This document shows, piece by piece, positions 1 through 8,234 of a stretch of DNA of 64,000 nt. The position numbers and the translations under genes are program-made. This stretch comes from JTS-RE37 sp963756115 (GTDB lineage Bacteria; Bacteroidota; Bacteroidia; Flavobacteriales; Flavobacteriaceae), in the NCBI GenBank assembly GCA_963756115.1, contig CAVWMN010000003.1, positions 372,001 through 436,000 of the forward strand. The letters run 5' to 3'. Position 1 is the stretch's first letter. Every line of letters begins with the position of its first letter. The notes below the pieces were generated by a model. That model saw nothing but the letters and a program-made list of their open reading frames with translations. It had not been told where the DNA came from and ran no database searches.

Positions 1-42
1 CTGAACGATGCCATCGTAATCGTTAAAACACTTCACTTTTGA
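1..42 (+). CDS. 3' end of an upstream gene (partial)
   Basis: Frame 1 is open from the window edge and ends in TGA at 40-42, giving a C-terminus that reads roughly LNDAIVIVKTLHF. The stop overlaps the TTG start of the next gene in a TTGA arrangement (39-42), a layout typical of translationally coupled operon genes. Only 13 residues are visible, so no function can be assigned. The overlap is the main reason to believe the frame is real. Confidence 0.5.
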   Translation: MNDAIVIVKTLHF

Positions 43-869
43 AAGAAACAATTGCCATAGCAGGGTGTGGATGGCTTGGCTTCCCGCTTGCCCGGAACCT
101 GCTCTCAGCAGGCTATACCATCCATGGCAGTACAACTTCCCCGGAAAAAATGGGACAGCTGCAAAATGCCGGGATCATCCCCTTTTTGATCACACTTAAA
201 GAAGATGGTATTTCAGGGAACATGACTGATTTTTTAAAGGATGCAGAGATCGTGGTAGTCAATGTACCACCTGGCTTAAGGGGTACAAAACATACGGAAG
301 ATTATGTTCAAAAGATGAACCGGTTACAGGAAGCTATAAGCACATCCGGGGTTAGGAAGCTTTTATTTATAAGCAGTACTTCTGTCTATGGGGATCTTGA
401 GGGGGAGGTAACCGAGGCAACCGAACCGAAACCGGTTACAGAATCAGGCAAACAGGTATTGGCTGCAGAAATGATATTCCGGGATGCTCCGGGGCTGGAC
501 AGCACTGTTATCCGTTTCGGTGGACTGATAGGCCCCGACCGGCATCCGGTGACACATTTGGCTGGCAGGAAGGGGCTCAAAAATGGCGGGGAACCGGTGA
601 ACCTTATACATCTGGATGATTGTATAGGAATGATTCGTAGCATACTTGAAAGTTCATACTGGAACGAAACCTTTATCGGCGTCTTTCCATACCACCCGAC
701 AAAACGGCAATACTACCTTTCCGAAGCGGCTAAAAGACGCCTTCCGGCACCGGAATATGAGGAGGAAAACAAGCAAATAATAGGAAAAACCCTCAAAAGT
801 AGGAATTTTATTAACAAAAAATATAGCTTTTTGACCCCGATTTCCGATGAATTCACCACGGAAAAATAA
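39..869 (+). CDS. SDR-family NAD(P)-binding epimerase-like protein (YeeZ-like)
   Basis: A 276-residue Rossmann-fold protein, probably cytoplasmic. The N-terminus carries the dinucleotide-binding glycine motif GCGWLGFP (residues 9-16), and SSTSVYGD (112-119) is the substrate-side strand of extended short-chain dehydrogenases. The usual YxxxK pair is not clear: the expected region reads TESGKQ, as in YeeZ-like proteins, so the reaction is uncertain. The start is TTG at 39, chosen because it overlaps the upstream stop as TTGA and leaves the glycine motif at the normal distance from the N-terminus. It appears to be the last gene of an operon that begins outside the window. The substrate is unknown. 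Confidence 0.75.
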   Translation: MKETIAIAGCGWLGFPLARNLLSAGYTIHGSTTSPEKMGQLQNAGIIPFLITLKEDGISGNMTDFLKDAEIVVVNVPPGLRGTKHTEDYVQKMNRLQEAISTSGVRKLLFISSTSVYGDLEGEVTEATEPKPVTESGKQVLAAEMIFRDAPGLDSTVIRFGGLIGPDRHPVTHLAGRKGLKNGGEPVNLIHLDDCIGMIRSILESSYWNETFIGVFPYHPTKRQYYLSEAAKRRLPAPEYEEENKQIIGKTLKSRNFINKKYSFLTPISDEFTTEK

Positions 870-929
870 TCATTCACAACAAAAACCCCGATAAACGGTT
901 AAATTATCTCGTTGATTTTCAGGATTTTA

Positions 930-937
930 TAGTTTTG
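930..937 (+). promoter_or_regulatory. Putative Bacteroidetes -7 element (TAGTTTTG)
   Basis: A perfect TAnnTTTG match lies 37 bases before the ATG at 974. The only upstream TTG (912-914) is at a short 15-base spacing. The element overlaps a possible TTG start at 935, which argues that translation begins at 974 instead. Confidence 0.4.
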
Positions 938-973
938 GCGTATCTTTATATAAATGTAAAATCCCGTAATGTC

Positions 974-1348
974 ATGGAAAAATCAAGTTTAAGTGGGAGG
1001 ATTTTAGTGGAAATTGAAAGTTTAATCTCCCGTAGTTGTACCAAAGGCAGGATCAGCAAAAAGTCGCAGAAATTGCACGAGGTAATTGTAAAAAAGCACT
1101 ACAATGCAGCAGAAGTATCTATCGACTATCACAGAAAGAGGATAGCCCTGGATATTATCATGGATGACACGTGCTATGACCCACAAAAGGTGAACACCAA
1201 TGTACCCACATTGCATGCCAACCTTCTGTTTCAAAATCTTTGTGATTTTCTGAAGTCGTGTCTTGAAACGGACAAAAAAAGCCTGGCTTTCTACTCCGGC
1301 GTCCTGCAGTCATATACCAGGAAAGACATCACATTGACGATGGTCTAA
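974..1348 (+). CDS. Hypothetical protein, 124 aa
   Basis: A small protein of unknown function with no signal peptide or membrane segment, likely cytoplasmic. The start at ATG 974 (MEKSSLSGR...) is preferred over the in-frame TTG at 935, because that codon sits on a promoter-like element. The N-terminal half is basic (CTKGRISKKSQKLHE) and the C-terminal half mixed alpha/beta in appearance. It stands alone between a promoter-like element and a strong terminator hairpin (1380-1404), so it is probably a single-gene transcript. I do not recognise the family. Confidence 0.55.
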   Translation: MEKSSLSGRILVEIESLISRSCTKGRISKKSQKLHEVIVKKHYNAAEVSIDYHRKRIALDIIMDDTCYDPQKVNTNVPTLHANLLFQNLCDFLKSCLETDKKSLAFYSGVLQSYTRKDITLTMV

Positions 1349-1379
1349 GGACCTGCCAAAAACAACCCCCATAGAATCA

Positions 1380-1404
1380 GGATGCCCATGCGGCATCCTT
1401 TTTT
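1380..1404 (+). terminator. Rho-independent terminator
   Basis: A perfect 7-bp stem GGATGCC / GGCATCC (1380-1386 and 1392-1398) with a 5-base loop is followed by six T. It ends the transcript of the 974-1348 gene and insulates it from the next gene. Confidence 0.8.
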
Positions 1405-1438
1405 GGTTATAGGCTGGGCCGATCCCAAAAAAATGTAG

Positions 1439-1447
1439 TAATTTTGC
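1439..1447 (+). promoter_or_regulatory. Putative -7 element (TAATTTTGC)
   Basis: An exact TAnnTTTG followed by C lies 14 bases before the ATG at 1461, directly after the terminator of the preceding gene. No TTG is seen at the usual -33 distance, so this is a half-supported promoter; it would give a very short leader. Confidence 0.4.
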
Positions 1448-1460
1448 CGCACTTAAATTA

Positions 1461-2168
1461 ATGAAGATGCGAACGCTACTAATGGCAGTGCTGTGGACGA
1501 TTGGTTTTACGGCTGCTGCCCAGACCACCTCTGAACTCCAGAAACATTATGAAGCATTTTATAAAGAAATGCAATTGCAGGGAGACATCAATGGGGTGAT
1601 CAACGCCCTCACCCATTTGAATGTATTGTCGCCTTCCAAGGAACGACAGGACACCCTTGCCTACGTATACGCAAACAACAACCAGCACATGCAGGCGTTG
1701 AATACGATCGGAATTGAAAAAAACGAATCCGATTCGGATCTGGCGGTGCAGGTAAAGGCCATCTCCCTTAAGGCATTGAATCAACCAAAGCGGGCCCTCG
1801 AACAATTTGAAATATTATTCAAAAGGACTCCCAGTGCCTATCTCGCCTATGAGCTCGCGGACCTGAAAATACAAACCGGGGATAATCCGGGAGCCGAAAA
1901 AGACATAGAATACGGGATTGCGAATGCAACGGATGAAATGAAATATGCGTTCTATGAGCGGCAGCAGCCCTATGAGGTTCCGCTAAAGGCCGCTTTTCTT
2001 CATTTAAAGGGATTGGTACAATACAATATGGACAAAAATGCGATCGAAGCTGCTATAGCCACCATAGATGAAGCCTTGAAGATCGATCCCAATTTTAACC
2101 TGGCCAGCCTAAGCAAACAGGCACTGGAATCCAGAAAGGCCCAGCCCGCTGCTGAGGTTAAGAATTAA
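1461..2168 (+). CDS. Secreted TPR-like protein of unknown function
   Basis: A 235-residue protein with a signal peptide (residues 1-20, ending TAAAQ). The rest is alpha-helical and built of degenerate tetratricopeptide-like helix pairs, for example around ALNQPKRALEQFEILFK and the C-terminal stretch AIATIDEALKIDPNFNLASL, which reads as a good TPR helix pair. TPR proteins bind peptides or partner proteins; the partner here is unknown. It is expected in the periplasm. It is flanked by a promoter-like element and followed by a convergent lipoprotein gene. Confidence 0.65.
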   Translation: MKMRTLLMAVLWTIGFTAAAQTTSELQKHYEAFYKEMQLQGDINGVINALTHLNVLSPSKERQDTLAYVYANNNQHMQALNTIGIEKNESDSDLAVQVKAISLKALNQPKRALEQFEILFKRTPSAYLAYELADLKIQTGDNPGAEKDIEYGIANATDEMKYAFYERQQPYEVPLKAAFLHLKGLVQYNMDKNAIEAAIATIDEALKIDPNFNLASLSKQALESRKAQPAAEVKN

Positions 2169-2212
2169 ACACCTCAACTATACCACTCTCCTGTTTAAAA
2201 AAAGGCTTGATT

Positions 2213-2707
2213 TTATTGGTTGAGGATAAGCAGTGAATCCAGGTTGTTGTTGACAATCACATTGAACTGCATCCGCATGGCATTGTAAGCCCCTATCATT
2301 TCTGTGACCGGAACCGTTAACTCCGTACGGTTCTCCAACGCAGCCTTTACTTTTAAAATGTATGTTTTGAGGACTCTTTGCCGGCTTTTTATGGGAGAAG
2401 TGTCAAAGGTTTCGGGATATTCGGATTCTTCCAGTTGTTTTTGGTTTTCGATGATCGCTTCAATTATCAGGATCAGGTCTTCTTCATTTTCTGCCAGGTA
2501 TATGGTTTCTACACTTGCTGCAAGGGTATTGTATTCCTGCCACTCATCCAGGATGGCACTTGTCTTGTCATTGACCGGCGCACTTTTAGGTACCGAATCC
2601 AGGTTGAATTTTTCAGCCGCCCCTGTTTGGGAAGATTGCGCTGTCTGCTGCCGCTGGCATGAAAGAAACAAGATAGCCAGGACCCATAAAAGGTGTATTT
2701 TTCCCAT
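2213..2707 (-). CDS. Hypothetical lipoprotein, 164 aa
   Basis: Starting at 2707 the protein begins MGKIHLLWVLAILFLSC, a classical lipoprotein leader with the lipid-modified cysteine in LFLSC. The mature part starts with a Gln/Ser/Thr-rich linker and continues as a helical domain of about 110 residues with no motif I recognise. A longer form starting five codons upstream is possible but would push the leader off the N-terminus. It is divergent from the threonine dehydrogenase gene and shares a 70-base promoter region with it. Confidence 0.6.
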   Translation of the reverse strand: MGKIHLLWVLAILFLSCQRQQTAQSSQTGAAEKFNLDSVPKSAPVNDKTSAILDEWQEYNTLAASVETIYLAENEEDLILIIEAIIENQKQLEESEYPETFDTSPIKSRQRVLKTYILKVKAALENRTELTVPVTEMIGAYNAMRMQFNVIVNNNLDSLLILNQ

Positions 2708-2736
2708 AGGGCGAATGTACAAATTTTAATAAAAGC

Positions 2737-2744
2737 TATCTTTG
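2737..2744 (+). promoter_or_regulatory. Putative -7 element (TATCTTTG)
   Basis: A perfect TAnnTTTG, followed by C, lies 31 bases before the ATG at 2776. It is well placed to drive the threonine dehydrogenase gene. No clear TTG -33 element is present. Confidence 0.45.
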
Positions 2745-2775
2745 CCCGCGAACGCAATTAACCCAATTTTAAGCA

Positions 2776-3717
2776 ATGCAAAAATCCATACTGATTTTAG
2801 GCGCCTGTGGGCAAATAGGTACCGAACTTACTTTTGCACTCCGTGAAATATATGGGAATCAGAAGGTAATTGCCAGTGATATCCGGAACGGAAGCGACAA
2901 CCTGATGTCTGCCGGGCCTTTTGAAATTCTGGATGCCACCAATTACCAGTCGCTGGAAGATGTAGTGATGCATTATGAAATTGAGGAGGTATACCTGATG
3001 GCAGCGATGCTGAGTGCTACTGCGGAGAAATTTCCAATGCGGGCGTGGAACCTCAATATGAACTCGCTTTTCAATGTGCTGGACCTGGCAAAGGAAAAAA
3101 AGATCGAGAAGGTATTCTGGCCATCCAGTATTGCCGTCTTTGGCTCGAATACACCTAAGGAGCAGACCCCCCAACACGCCATTATGGAACCCAGTACAGT
3201 CTACGGTATCAGCAAACAATCCGGGGAAAGGTGGTGCGCCTATTATTACCATAAATTTGGGGTGGATGTACGGAGTGTACGCTATCCGGGGCTAATCAGC
3301 TGGAAAACGCTGCCAGGCGGGGGTACCACGGATTACGCAGTTGAAATTTACGAAAAAGCACTTACTGAAGGGTCCTACACCTGTTTCCTGAAGGAGGACT
3401 CAAAATTACCCATGATGTTTATGGATGATGCTATCCGGGCTACCATCGACCTGATGCAATGCGATCCGGAAAAATTGACGGTTCGTTCTTCCTATAACCT
3501 GGCTGCCATGAGTTTTGATCCCCGCGAAATCGCAGAAAGCATCCGGGGCTACATCCCGGAATTCAAAATTGACTACAAACCGGATTTCAGGCAGGTCATC
3601 GCCGATTCGTGGCCTGAAAGCATTGATGATTCCCAAGCCAGAAGCGACTGGGGCTGGAAACCGGAATTCGATCTCGCCAAAACCACCTCTGAAATGCTTC
3701 AGAACCTGAAAACCTAG
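2776..3717 (+). CDS. L-threonine 3-dehydrogenase, short-chain (SDR) type
   Basis: Oxidises L-threonine at C3 to 2-amino-3-ketobutyrate with NAD+, feeding glycine and acetyl-CoA formation; cytoplasmic. The 313-residue protein has the Rossmann motif GACGQIG (9-15), the extended-SDR active site with Tyr143 and Lys147 (TVYGISK), and the signature stretch VRYPGLISW. This is the SDR form used by flavobacteria, unrelated to the zinc-dependent Tdh of E. coli. It has its own promoter-like element and ends 4 bases inside the convergent VOC gene. No kbl-like partner lies next to it. The length matches the family. Confidence 0.88.
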   Translation: MQKSILILGACGQIGTELTFALREIYGNQKVIASDIRNGSDNLMSAGPFEILDATNYQSLEDVVMHYEIEEVYLMAAMLSATAEKFPMRAWNLNMNSLFNVLDLAKEKKIEKVFWPSSIAVFGSNTPKEQTPQHAIMEPSTVYGISKQSGERWCAYYYHKFGVDVRSVRYPGLISWKTLPGGGTTDYAVEIYEKALTEGSYTCFLKEDSKLPMMFMDDAIRATIDLMQCDPEKLTVRSSYNLAAMSFDPREIAESIRGYIPEFKIDYKPDFRQVIADSWPESIDDSQARSDWGWKPEFDLAKTTSEMLQNLKT

Positions 3718-4127
3718 GAGAAGATCTCCTTAGGGTTTTTAAAACATTTGAATTCGACCGTATGCCCGTTGGGGTCCTTTACAAAAAAGGAGGTATGCTG
3801 CCCGGTCTTCCCCTGTAGGAATGTCGCCTTGGTGGTCAGGGTATATTCTGAGGCTTCCAGCTTCTCATACAAATTGTCCCAGAGCTGCTGGTCAATGATA
3901 ACCCCGTAATGGAAGGACGGCAGTACGGTTTCCTCAAATTTATAGGATTTAAAATCGAACTTGAAGTCGCCCGACCGTGTAAATGTTATCTCGTTCCCGA
4001 ACAAGTCTATATCGACCCATCTTGTGGTATTTCTACCCAAGCCGGCTCCGATCACATCTATATAAAAATCCATTGTTTTGGAAATACTGGTGCAAGGGAG
4101 GGACAAGTGAAAAGGTGCTTTTTTCAT
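3714..4127 (-). CDS. VOC-family (glyoxalase/bleomycin-resistance fold) protein
   Basis: A 137-residue protein with the beta-alpha-beta-beta-beta halves of the vicinal-oxygen-chelate fold: an N-terminal FHLSLPCTSISKTMDFY start and a C-terminal HTSFFVKDPNGHTVEFKCF. Metal-ligand candidates are the N-terminal His, the central FHYG and the Glu of VEFK. Members bind a metal and act on small metabolites, but the substrate cannot be read from sequence. It follows the 105-aa protein with a 22-base gap, so it may be the tail of the polyamine operon. Its 3' end overlaps the threonine dehydrogenase gene by four bases. Confidence 0.8.
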   Translation of the reverse strand: MKKAPFHLSLPCTSISKTMDFYIDVIGAGLGRNTTRWVDIDLFGNEITFTRSGDFKFDFKSYKFEETVLPSFHYGVIIDQQLWDNLYEKLEASEYTLTTKATFLQGKTGQHTSFFVKDPNGHTVEFKCFKNPKEIFS

Positions 4128-4149
4128 AGCTTACAAGATGTTTTGATCC

Positions 4150-4467
4150 CTAATCTTCTTCACCGTCTTCACTTTCGTCCGGCATTACGTCGGGATCCGT
4201 AACAGCATCCGGATCATCATCCTCAAATTCCTCGTAATCATCCTCATCATAATTCTCCATGGTCTTCACCAGCTTGGCACTTATTTTCACAAGGTATTTA
4301 GTGTCATCAGTGGTAACCTCAACAGCTTCCACCCGCTCCCCATGGATATTTTTGAATGTAATGATATGTTCCATTTCATATCCATCGGGATATCGCTCCA
4401 CAAGTAGTTTTAATACCTCCGGTGTTAACTTTTTAAAATCTACTATGACCCTCTTTAAATTATCCAT
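4150..4467 (-). CDS. Conserved acidic protein, 105 aa, in the polyamine operon
   Basis: Residues 1-70 form a compact alpha/beta domain (LKRVIVDFKKLTPEVLKLL at the start), followed by a very acidic tail of about 35 residues rich in Asp and Glu. It starts only 2 bases after the stop of the DHS-like gene and is therefore almost certainly co-transcribed with it. Function unknown. The acidic tail suggests a partner with positive charge, which could include polyamines or basic proteins, but that is only inference. Confidence 0.65.
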   Translation of the reverse strand: MDNLKRVIVDFKKLTPEVLKLLVERYPDGYEMEHIITFKNIHGERVEAVEVTTDDTKYLVKISAKLVKTMENYDEDDYEEFEDDDPDAVTDPDVMPDESEDGEED

Positions 4468-4469
4468 AA

Positions 4470-5441
4470 TTACATGTCCAAAAGATAAGCAAAAATTAAT
4501 GGTGCAACAATAGTGGCATCACTTTCAATAATAAATTTGGGGGTTTCCATACCCAATTTTCCCCAGGTTATCTTCTCATTGGGCACGGCGCCGGAATACG
4601 ACCCATAACTGGTAGTACTATCACTGATCTGGCAGAAATAGCTCCAGAAGGGAGTGTCTGTACGTTCCATATCCTGGTACAGCATCGGAACTACACAGAT
4701 GGGGAAATCACCTGCGATCCCACCCCCTATCTGGAAAAATCCGATCCCATTCTCAGAGTTATCCGTATACCAGTCGGCCAGGAAGGTCATGTACTCTATC
4801 CCCGATTTCATGGTACTGGCTTTTAGTTCGCCCTTGAGCACGTAGGATGCGAAAATATTCCCCATCGTACTGTCTTCCCACCCCGGGCAGATAATAGGGA
4901 GGTTTTGGGATGCTGCAGCGTACATCCAGGAATCCTTGAGGTCTATCTCATAATGTTCTTCCAATACTCCGGATAGCAGCATTTTATACATGAATTCATG
5001 GGGGAAATACCGCTCCCCTTTGTCTTCGGCATCCTTCCAGATCTTATGGATGTGTTTTTGCAATCGGCGGAACGCCTCCTCTTCCGGGATGCAGGTATCT
5101 GTAACCCTGTTCAGCCCCTTTTCCAAAAGGTCCCATTCATCCTGGGGTGTCAGGTCCCGGTAATCAGGAACACGCCTGTAATGCGAATGGGCAACCAGGT
5201 TCATGATATCTTCTTCCAGGTTAGCCCCTGTACAGGAAATGATGTGGACCTTTTTCTGGCGGATAACCTCGGCGAATATTTTCCCCAATTCAGCCGTGCT
5301 CATCGCCCCGGCAAGGGATACAAGCATCCGCGCACCCTGCTCCAACTGTACTTCATAGCCTTTGGCGGCATCTACCAGTGCCGCAGCATTGAAATGCAGG
5401 TAATATTTTGATATAAATTCGGATATGGGTCCTTTAGTCAT
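4470..5441 (-). CDS. Deoxyhypusine synthase-like enzyme (probable homospermidine synthase)
   Basis: A 323-residue member of the deoxyhypusine synthase family. The start at 5441 (MTKGPISEFISKYY) is chosen because it overlaps the agmatinase stop by 8 bases; longer forms would read well into agmatinase. The catalytic lysine is present in ITWGKLGMET (about Lys295), matching the lysine that carries the aminobutyl group from spermidine in the family. NAD-site features such as SCTGANLEEDIMN are also present. Bacteria lack eIF5A, and bacterial homologues studied so far make homospermidine or related polyamines. Position after speA and speB supports a polyamine role using putrescine. Deoxyhypusine synthesis itself is unlikely. 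Confidence 0.82.
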   Translation of the reverse strand: MTKGPISEFISKYYLHFNAAALVDAAKGYEVQLEQGARMLVSLAGAMSTAELGKIFAEVIRQKKVHIISCTGANLEEDIMNLVAHSHYRRVPDYRDLTPQDEWDLLEKGLNRVTDTCIPEEEAFRRLQKHIHKIWKDAEDKGERYFPHEFMYKMLLSGVLEEHYEIDLKDSWMYAAASQNLPIICPGWEDSTMGNIFASYVLKGELKASTMKSGIEYMTFLADWYTDNSENGIGFFQIGGGIAGDFPICVVPMLYQDMERTDTPFWSYFCQISDSTTSYGSYSGAVPNEKITWGKLGMETPKFIIESDATIVAPLIFAYLLDM

Positions 5442-6375
5442 CATCTTCAAATTTACCGACAGGCCCGTTGCCCGATTTGTATTCCTTGTCATAGGTATTA
5501 TCATAGTCATCCTCCACCACTTCCCCCATGAACTTATAGCTCAGCATTTTGTAATAGAGCTTCGCTGCCAGGTAATCCGAGGATTTGTCATTGGAACTGG
5601 GGCAAAGCTCCGTAATGTCAAAACCTACCACGTTTTTCTCTTCAAATACCTGCTTCAGGAAATCGAGCGTTTCATACCAGAACAGTCCTCCCGGCTCAGG
5701 AGTCCCTGTGGAAGGCATAATGGATGGGTCAAGGGCATCCAGGTCAAAGGTAATAAATACATTGTCTGTCAGCAGGTCCAGCACTTTATCCGTCCAGAAC
5801 TCGTCATTCACCATATCATGGGCAAAGAAGGTTTTATCTTCATCCATAAACGTCTTTTCAATGGCATCCATGCTTCGGATCCCTACCTGGACCAGGTTGG
5901 TGGTCTGGCTTGCTTCATGCACGGCACAGGCATGGTTGAAGGGACTGCCGTTATATGATTTGCGAAGGTCTGCATGGGCATCTAAATGCAGAACCGAAAG
6001 GTTGTCGAAGCACTCGTTAAAGGCACGGATACTCCCGATGGAAATAGAGTGCTCCCCCCCGATCAGGGTTACAAATTTATTCCGTTTGATATAATCCTTT
6101 GTAATTTTGTGCACTTCCCTGACCATTGTTTCGGGGGAACTGTCTTCCTCGATAGCTTCAGACAAATAGATACCCTGTTCATAGACCTGTGTTTCGGTTT
6201 CTATATCATAGAGTTCCATGTTTTCGGAGGCTCGCAGGAATGCCCCGGGGCCCCTGTCGGCTCCTTTGCCCCAGGTACTTGTACCATCATAGGGTACAGG
6301 GATCAAGACTATCTTGGCTTTCTCCAGTTGTGCGAATTCGTCCGGAATCCCGGCGTAATTCTTTGTTGTTTCCAT
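5434..6375 (-). CDS. speB: Agmatinase
   Basis: Hydrolyses agmatine to putrescine and urea; a cytoplasmic binuclear manganese ureohydrolase. All metal ligands are visible: His109 (GGEHS), Asp132, His134 and Asp136 (LDAHADLR), Asp211 and Asp213 (FDLDALDPS). The 313-residue length is normal. It lies between arginine decarboxylase and the DHS-like enzyme on the same strand and overlaps both, so the three are translationally linked and form an arginine to agmatine to putrescine route. The C-terminus ends in an acidic tail. Confidence 0.93.
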   Translation of the reverse strand: METTKNYAGIPDEFAQLEKAKIVLIPVPYDGTSTWGKGADRGPGAFLRASENMELYDIETETQVYEQGIYLSEAIEEDSSPETMVREVHKITKDYIKRNKFVTLIGGEHSISIGSIRAFNECFDNLSVLHLDAHADLRKSYNGSPFNHACAVHEASQTTNLVQVGIRSMDAIEKTFMDEDKTFFAHDMVNDEFWTDKVLDLLTDNVFITFDLDALDPSIMPSTGTPEPGGLFWYETLDFLKQVFEEKNVVGFDITELCPSSNDKSSDYLAAKLYYKMLSYKFMGEVVEDDYDNTYDKEYKSGNGPVGKFEDDD

Positions 6376-7765
6376 ATCCTAAAATTTGCAGAAGGTCTTT
6401 TGCCTTCTGTTGTTCGCTAAAAAGTTCCGTTTTAATATTTCCATCCTGATCCTTAAAGATCAGTATCTGTTTGGGGTGTGGGATCAGGCAGTGCTGCAGG
6501 CCCCCGTAACCCCCTAAGGTCTCCTGGTATGCCCCGGTATTGAAAAAGCCAATATACAACGGTTTATCCCTCCTGTATTTTGGCAAATAGATGGCATTCA
6601 TATCTTGCTGGCTATTGTAATAATCATCACTGTCGCAGGTGAGCCCGCCCAACAATACCCGTTCGTATTCATCATGCCAGCGGTTTACCGGCAGCATAAT
6701 GAATCGCTTATTGATAGCCCACGAGTCTGGCAAGGTAGTTATAAACGAGGAATCGATCATGTTCCACTTTTCCCTGTCGTTCTGTTGTTTCTGGTAGAGC
6801 ACTTCATAGATGGCACCGCCGCTTTCCCCTACCGTAAAACTCCCGAATTCAGTAAAAATATTGGGGACCGGGATATCGGCCTCCATACAGGCAATGTTTA
6901 TCTGGTTGATGATCTCATCGATCATATACTGGTAATCGTATTCAAAGGCCAACGAATTTTTGATCGGGAAGCCACCCCCGATGTTCAGGCTGTCCAGGGT
7001 GGGGCATATTTTTTTTAACCGCACGTATACCTTAAGGCATTTCAGGAGCTCGTTCCAATAATAGGCGTTATCGCGGATGCCGGTATTGATAAAGAAATGA
7101 AGCATCTTCAGTTCAATTTTATCATTGTCCCTGATCTGGTTCTCGTAAAAGGGGACGATGTTCCGGTAACCGATACCCAAACGGGAAGTATAGAACTCAA
7201 ATTTGGGTTCCTCTTCAGATGCGATCCGGATACCGATCTTGTAACTGTCATCAATCGCCTCGGACAGCAGGTCTATTTCCTCATAATTATCGATAATGGG
7301 AATACAGTTCTGGTGGCCCTTATTGATGAGCCGCGCAATATTCTCAATATATTCATCGCGTTTAAACCCATTGCACAGGACATAGGTTGAATCTTTGATG
7401 CGGCCCTCCCCGATCAGCGTTTCCACGATATTGATATCAACGGCAGATGAGGTTTCTATGTGGATGTCATTCTTCAGGGCTTCCTGCAATACAAAATGAA
7501 AGTGGGAGCTCTTGGTGCAATAACTATAAAAATATTTTCCCTTGTAATCGTGCTTTTTCATCCCCTTGGCGAACCATTTTTTGGCACGGCCAATATTTTC
7601 CGAGATACGGGGGAGGTACGTAAATTTAAGGGGGCTTCCGTATTGTTCGATCAGGCCATTCAGTGAAATCCCATGGAATAGGAGTTCATCATCGTCCAGC
7701 GTAAATTCTTCCTGGGGAAAATAATAAGTCTGATCAATAAGATCACTGTATTTTATATTCATCAA
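6287..7765 (-). CDS. speA: Biosynthetic arginine decarboxylase
   Basis: PLP-dependent decarboxylation of arginine to agmatine, first step of putrescine synthesis. The PLP lysine is Lys85 in YSYCTKSSHFH, and the group-IV decarboxylase motifs NIGGGFP and the C-terminal CDSDDYY-containing region are present. The protein is 492 residues, shorter than E. coli SpeA, as expected for the Bacteroidetes type. The odd feature is the C-terminus: the family normally stops near ILGY, but here the frame continues for about 28 residues, reading 89 bases into speB. The start is MMNIKYSDL at 7765 or the next Met. First gene of the polyamine operon. Confidence 0.92.
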   Translation of the reverse strand: MMNIKYSDLIDQTYYFPQEEFTLDDDELLFHGISLNGLIEQYGSPLKFTYLPRISENIGRAKKWFAKGMKKHDYKGKYFYSYCTKSSHFHFVLQEALKNDIHIETSSAVDINIVETLIGEGRIKDSTYVLCNGFKRDEYIENIARLINKGHQNCIPIIDNYEEIDLLSEAIDDSYKIGIRIASEEEPKFEFYTSRLGIGYRNIVPFYENQIRDNDKIELKMLHFFINTGIRDNAYYWNELLKCLKVYVRLKKICPTLDSLNIGGGFPIKNSLAFEYDYQYMIDEIINQINIACMEADIPVPNIFTEFGSFTVGESGGAIYEVLYQKQQNDREKWNMIDSSFITTLPDSWAINKRFIMLPVNRWHDEYERVLLGGLTCDSDDYYNSQQDMNAIYLPKYRRDKPLYIGFFNTGAYQETLGGYGGLQHCLIPHPKQILIFKDQDGNIKTELFSEQQKAKDLLQILGYGNNKELRRDSGRIRTTGESQDSLDPCTL

Positions 7766-8234
7766 GTAAAGTTAATGGTGATTACAATAGGCCGGTCTTT
7801 TAATTTCATGGTATATGATGCTGGGGAGCATAACAAGGGTCACATTTAAGCAGATTTCCGGGGTTATTCATGAGGACAACAATCTGTCACCGGGCAGGCA
7901 ATTGTTAGAACAAAATACAGGGGCTAAAACCAGCCGATGCTGCCGGTTATTCATTAGAAATGCCCCTACGGGATCAGCTTTTCGGTTGCCCGAGGGCTCT
8001 GTTTTGGAAATACAACACATCATCTGGCTTCAAAACAAAAGGGTATAACCTATTTGATATAATTTGACTTTGTAAATGAAAACAAAAATAATTAAATAGC
8101 CGTCATTTTGTCCAAATTTAACCGCATGTTTTAAAAGTCTTCCTTAGATATCCCTTATATTGGCTCCTATACAGCCCCATGTACTTGACGAACCCTCATT
8201 TTATGCTTATATTAGTTATATAAATCCCGGTTCA
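7766..8234. other. Intergenic region between divergent genes
   Basis: This 469-base region separates the polyamine operon (minus) from a secreted-protein gene (plus). A short plus-strand open frame at 7815-8048 has unconvincing composition and no leader. I see no RNA gene, hairpin or clear promoter consensus, although both promoters must lie here. Confidence 0.4.

Noticed and set aside
4470..5441. True deoxyhypusine synthase acting on a translation factor
   Set aside because: Bacteria lack eIF5A, and the operon context is polyamine synthesis.
7815..8048. Small plus-strand gene in the speA upstream region
   Set aside because: Unusual residue composition, no motif and no start signal; probably chance.
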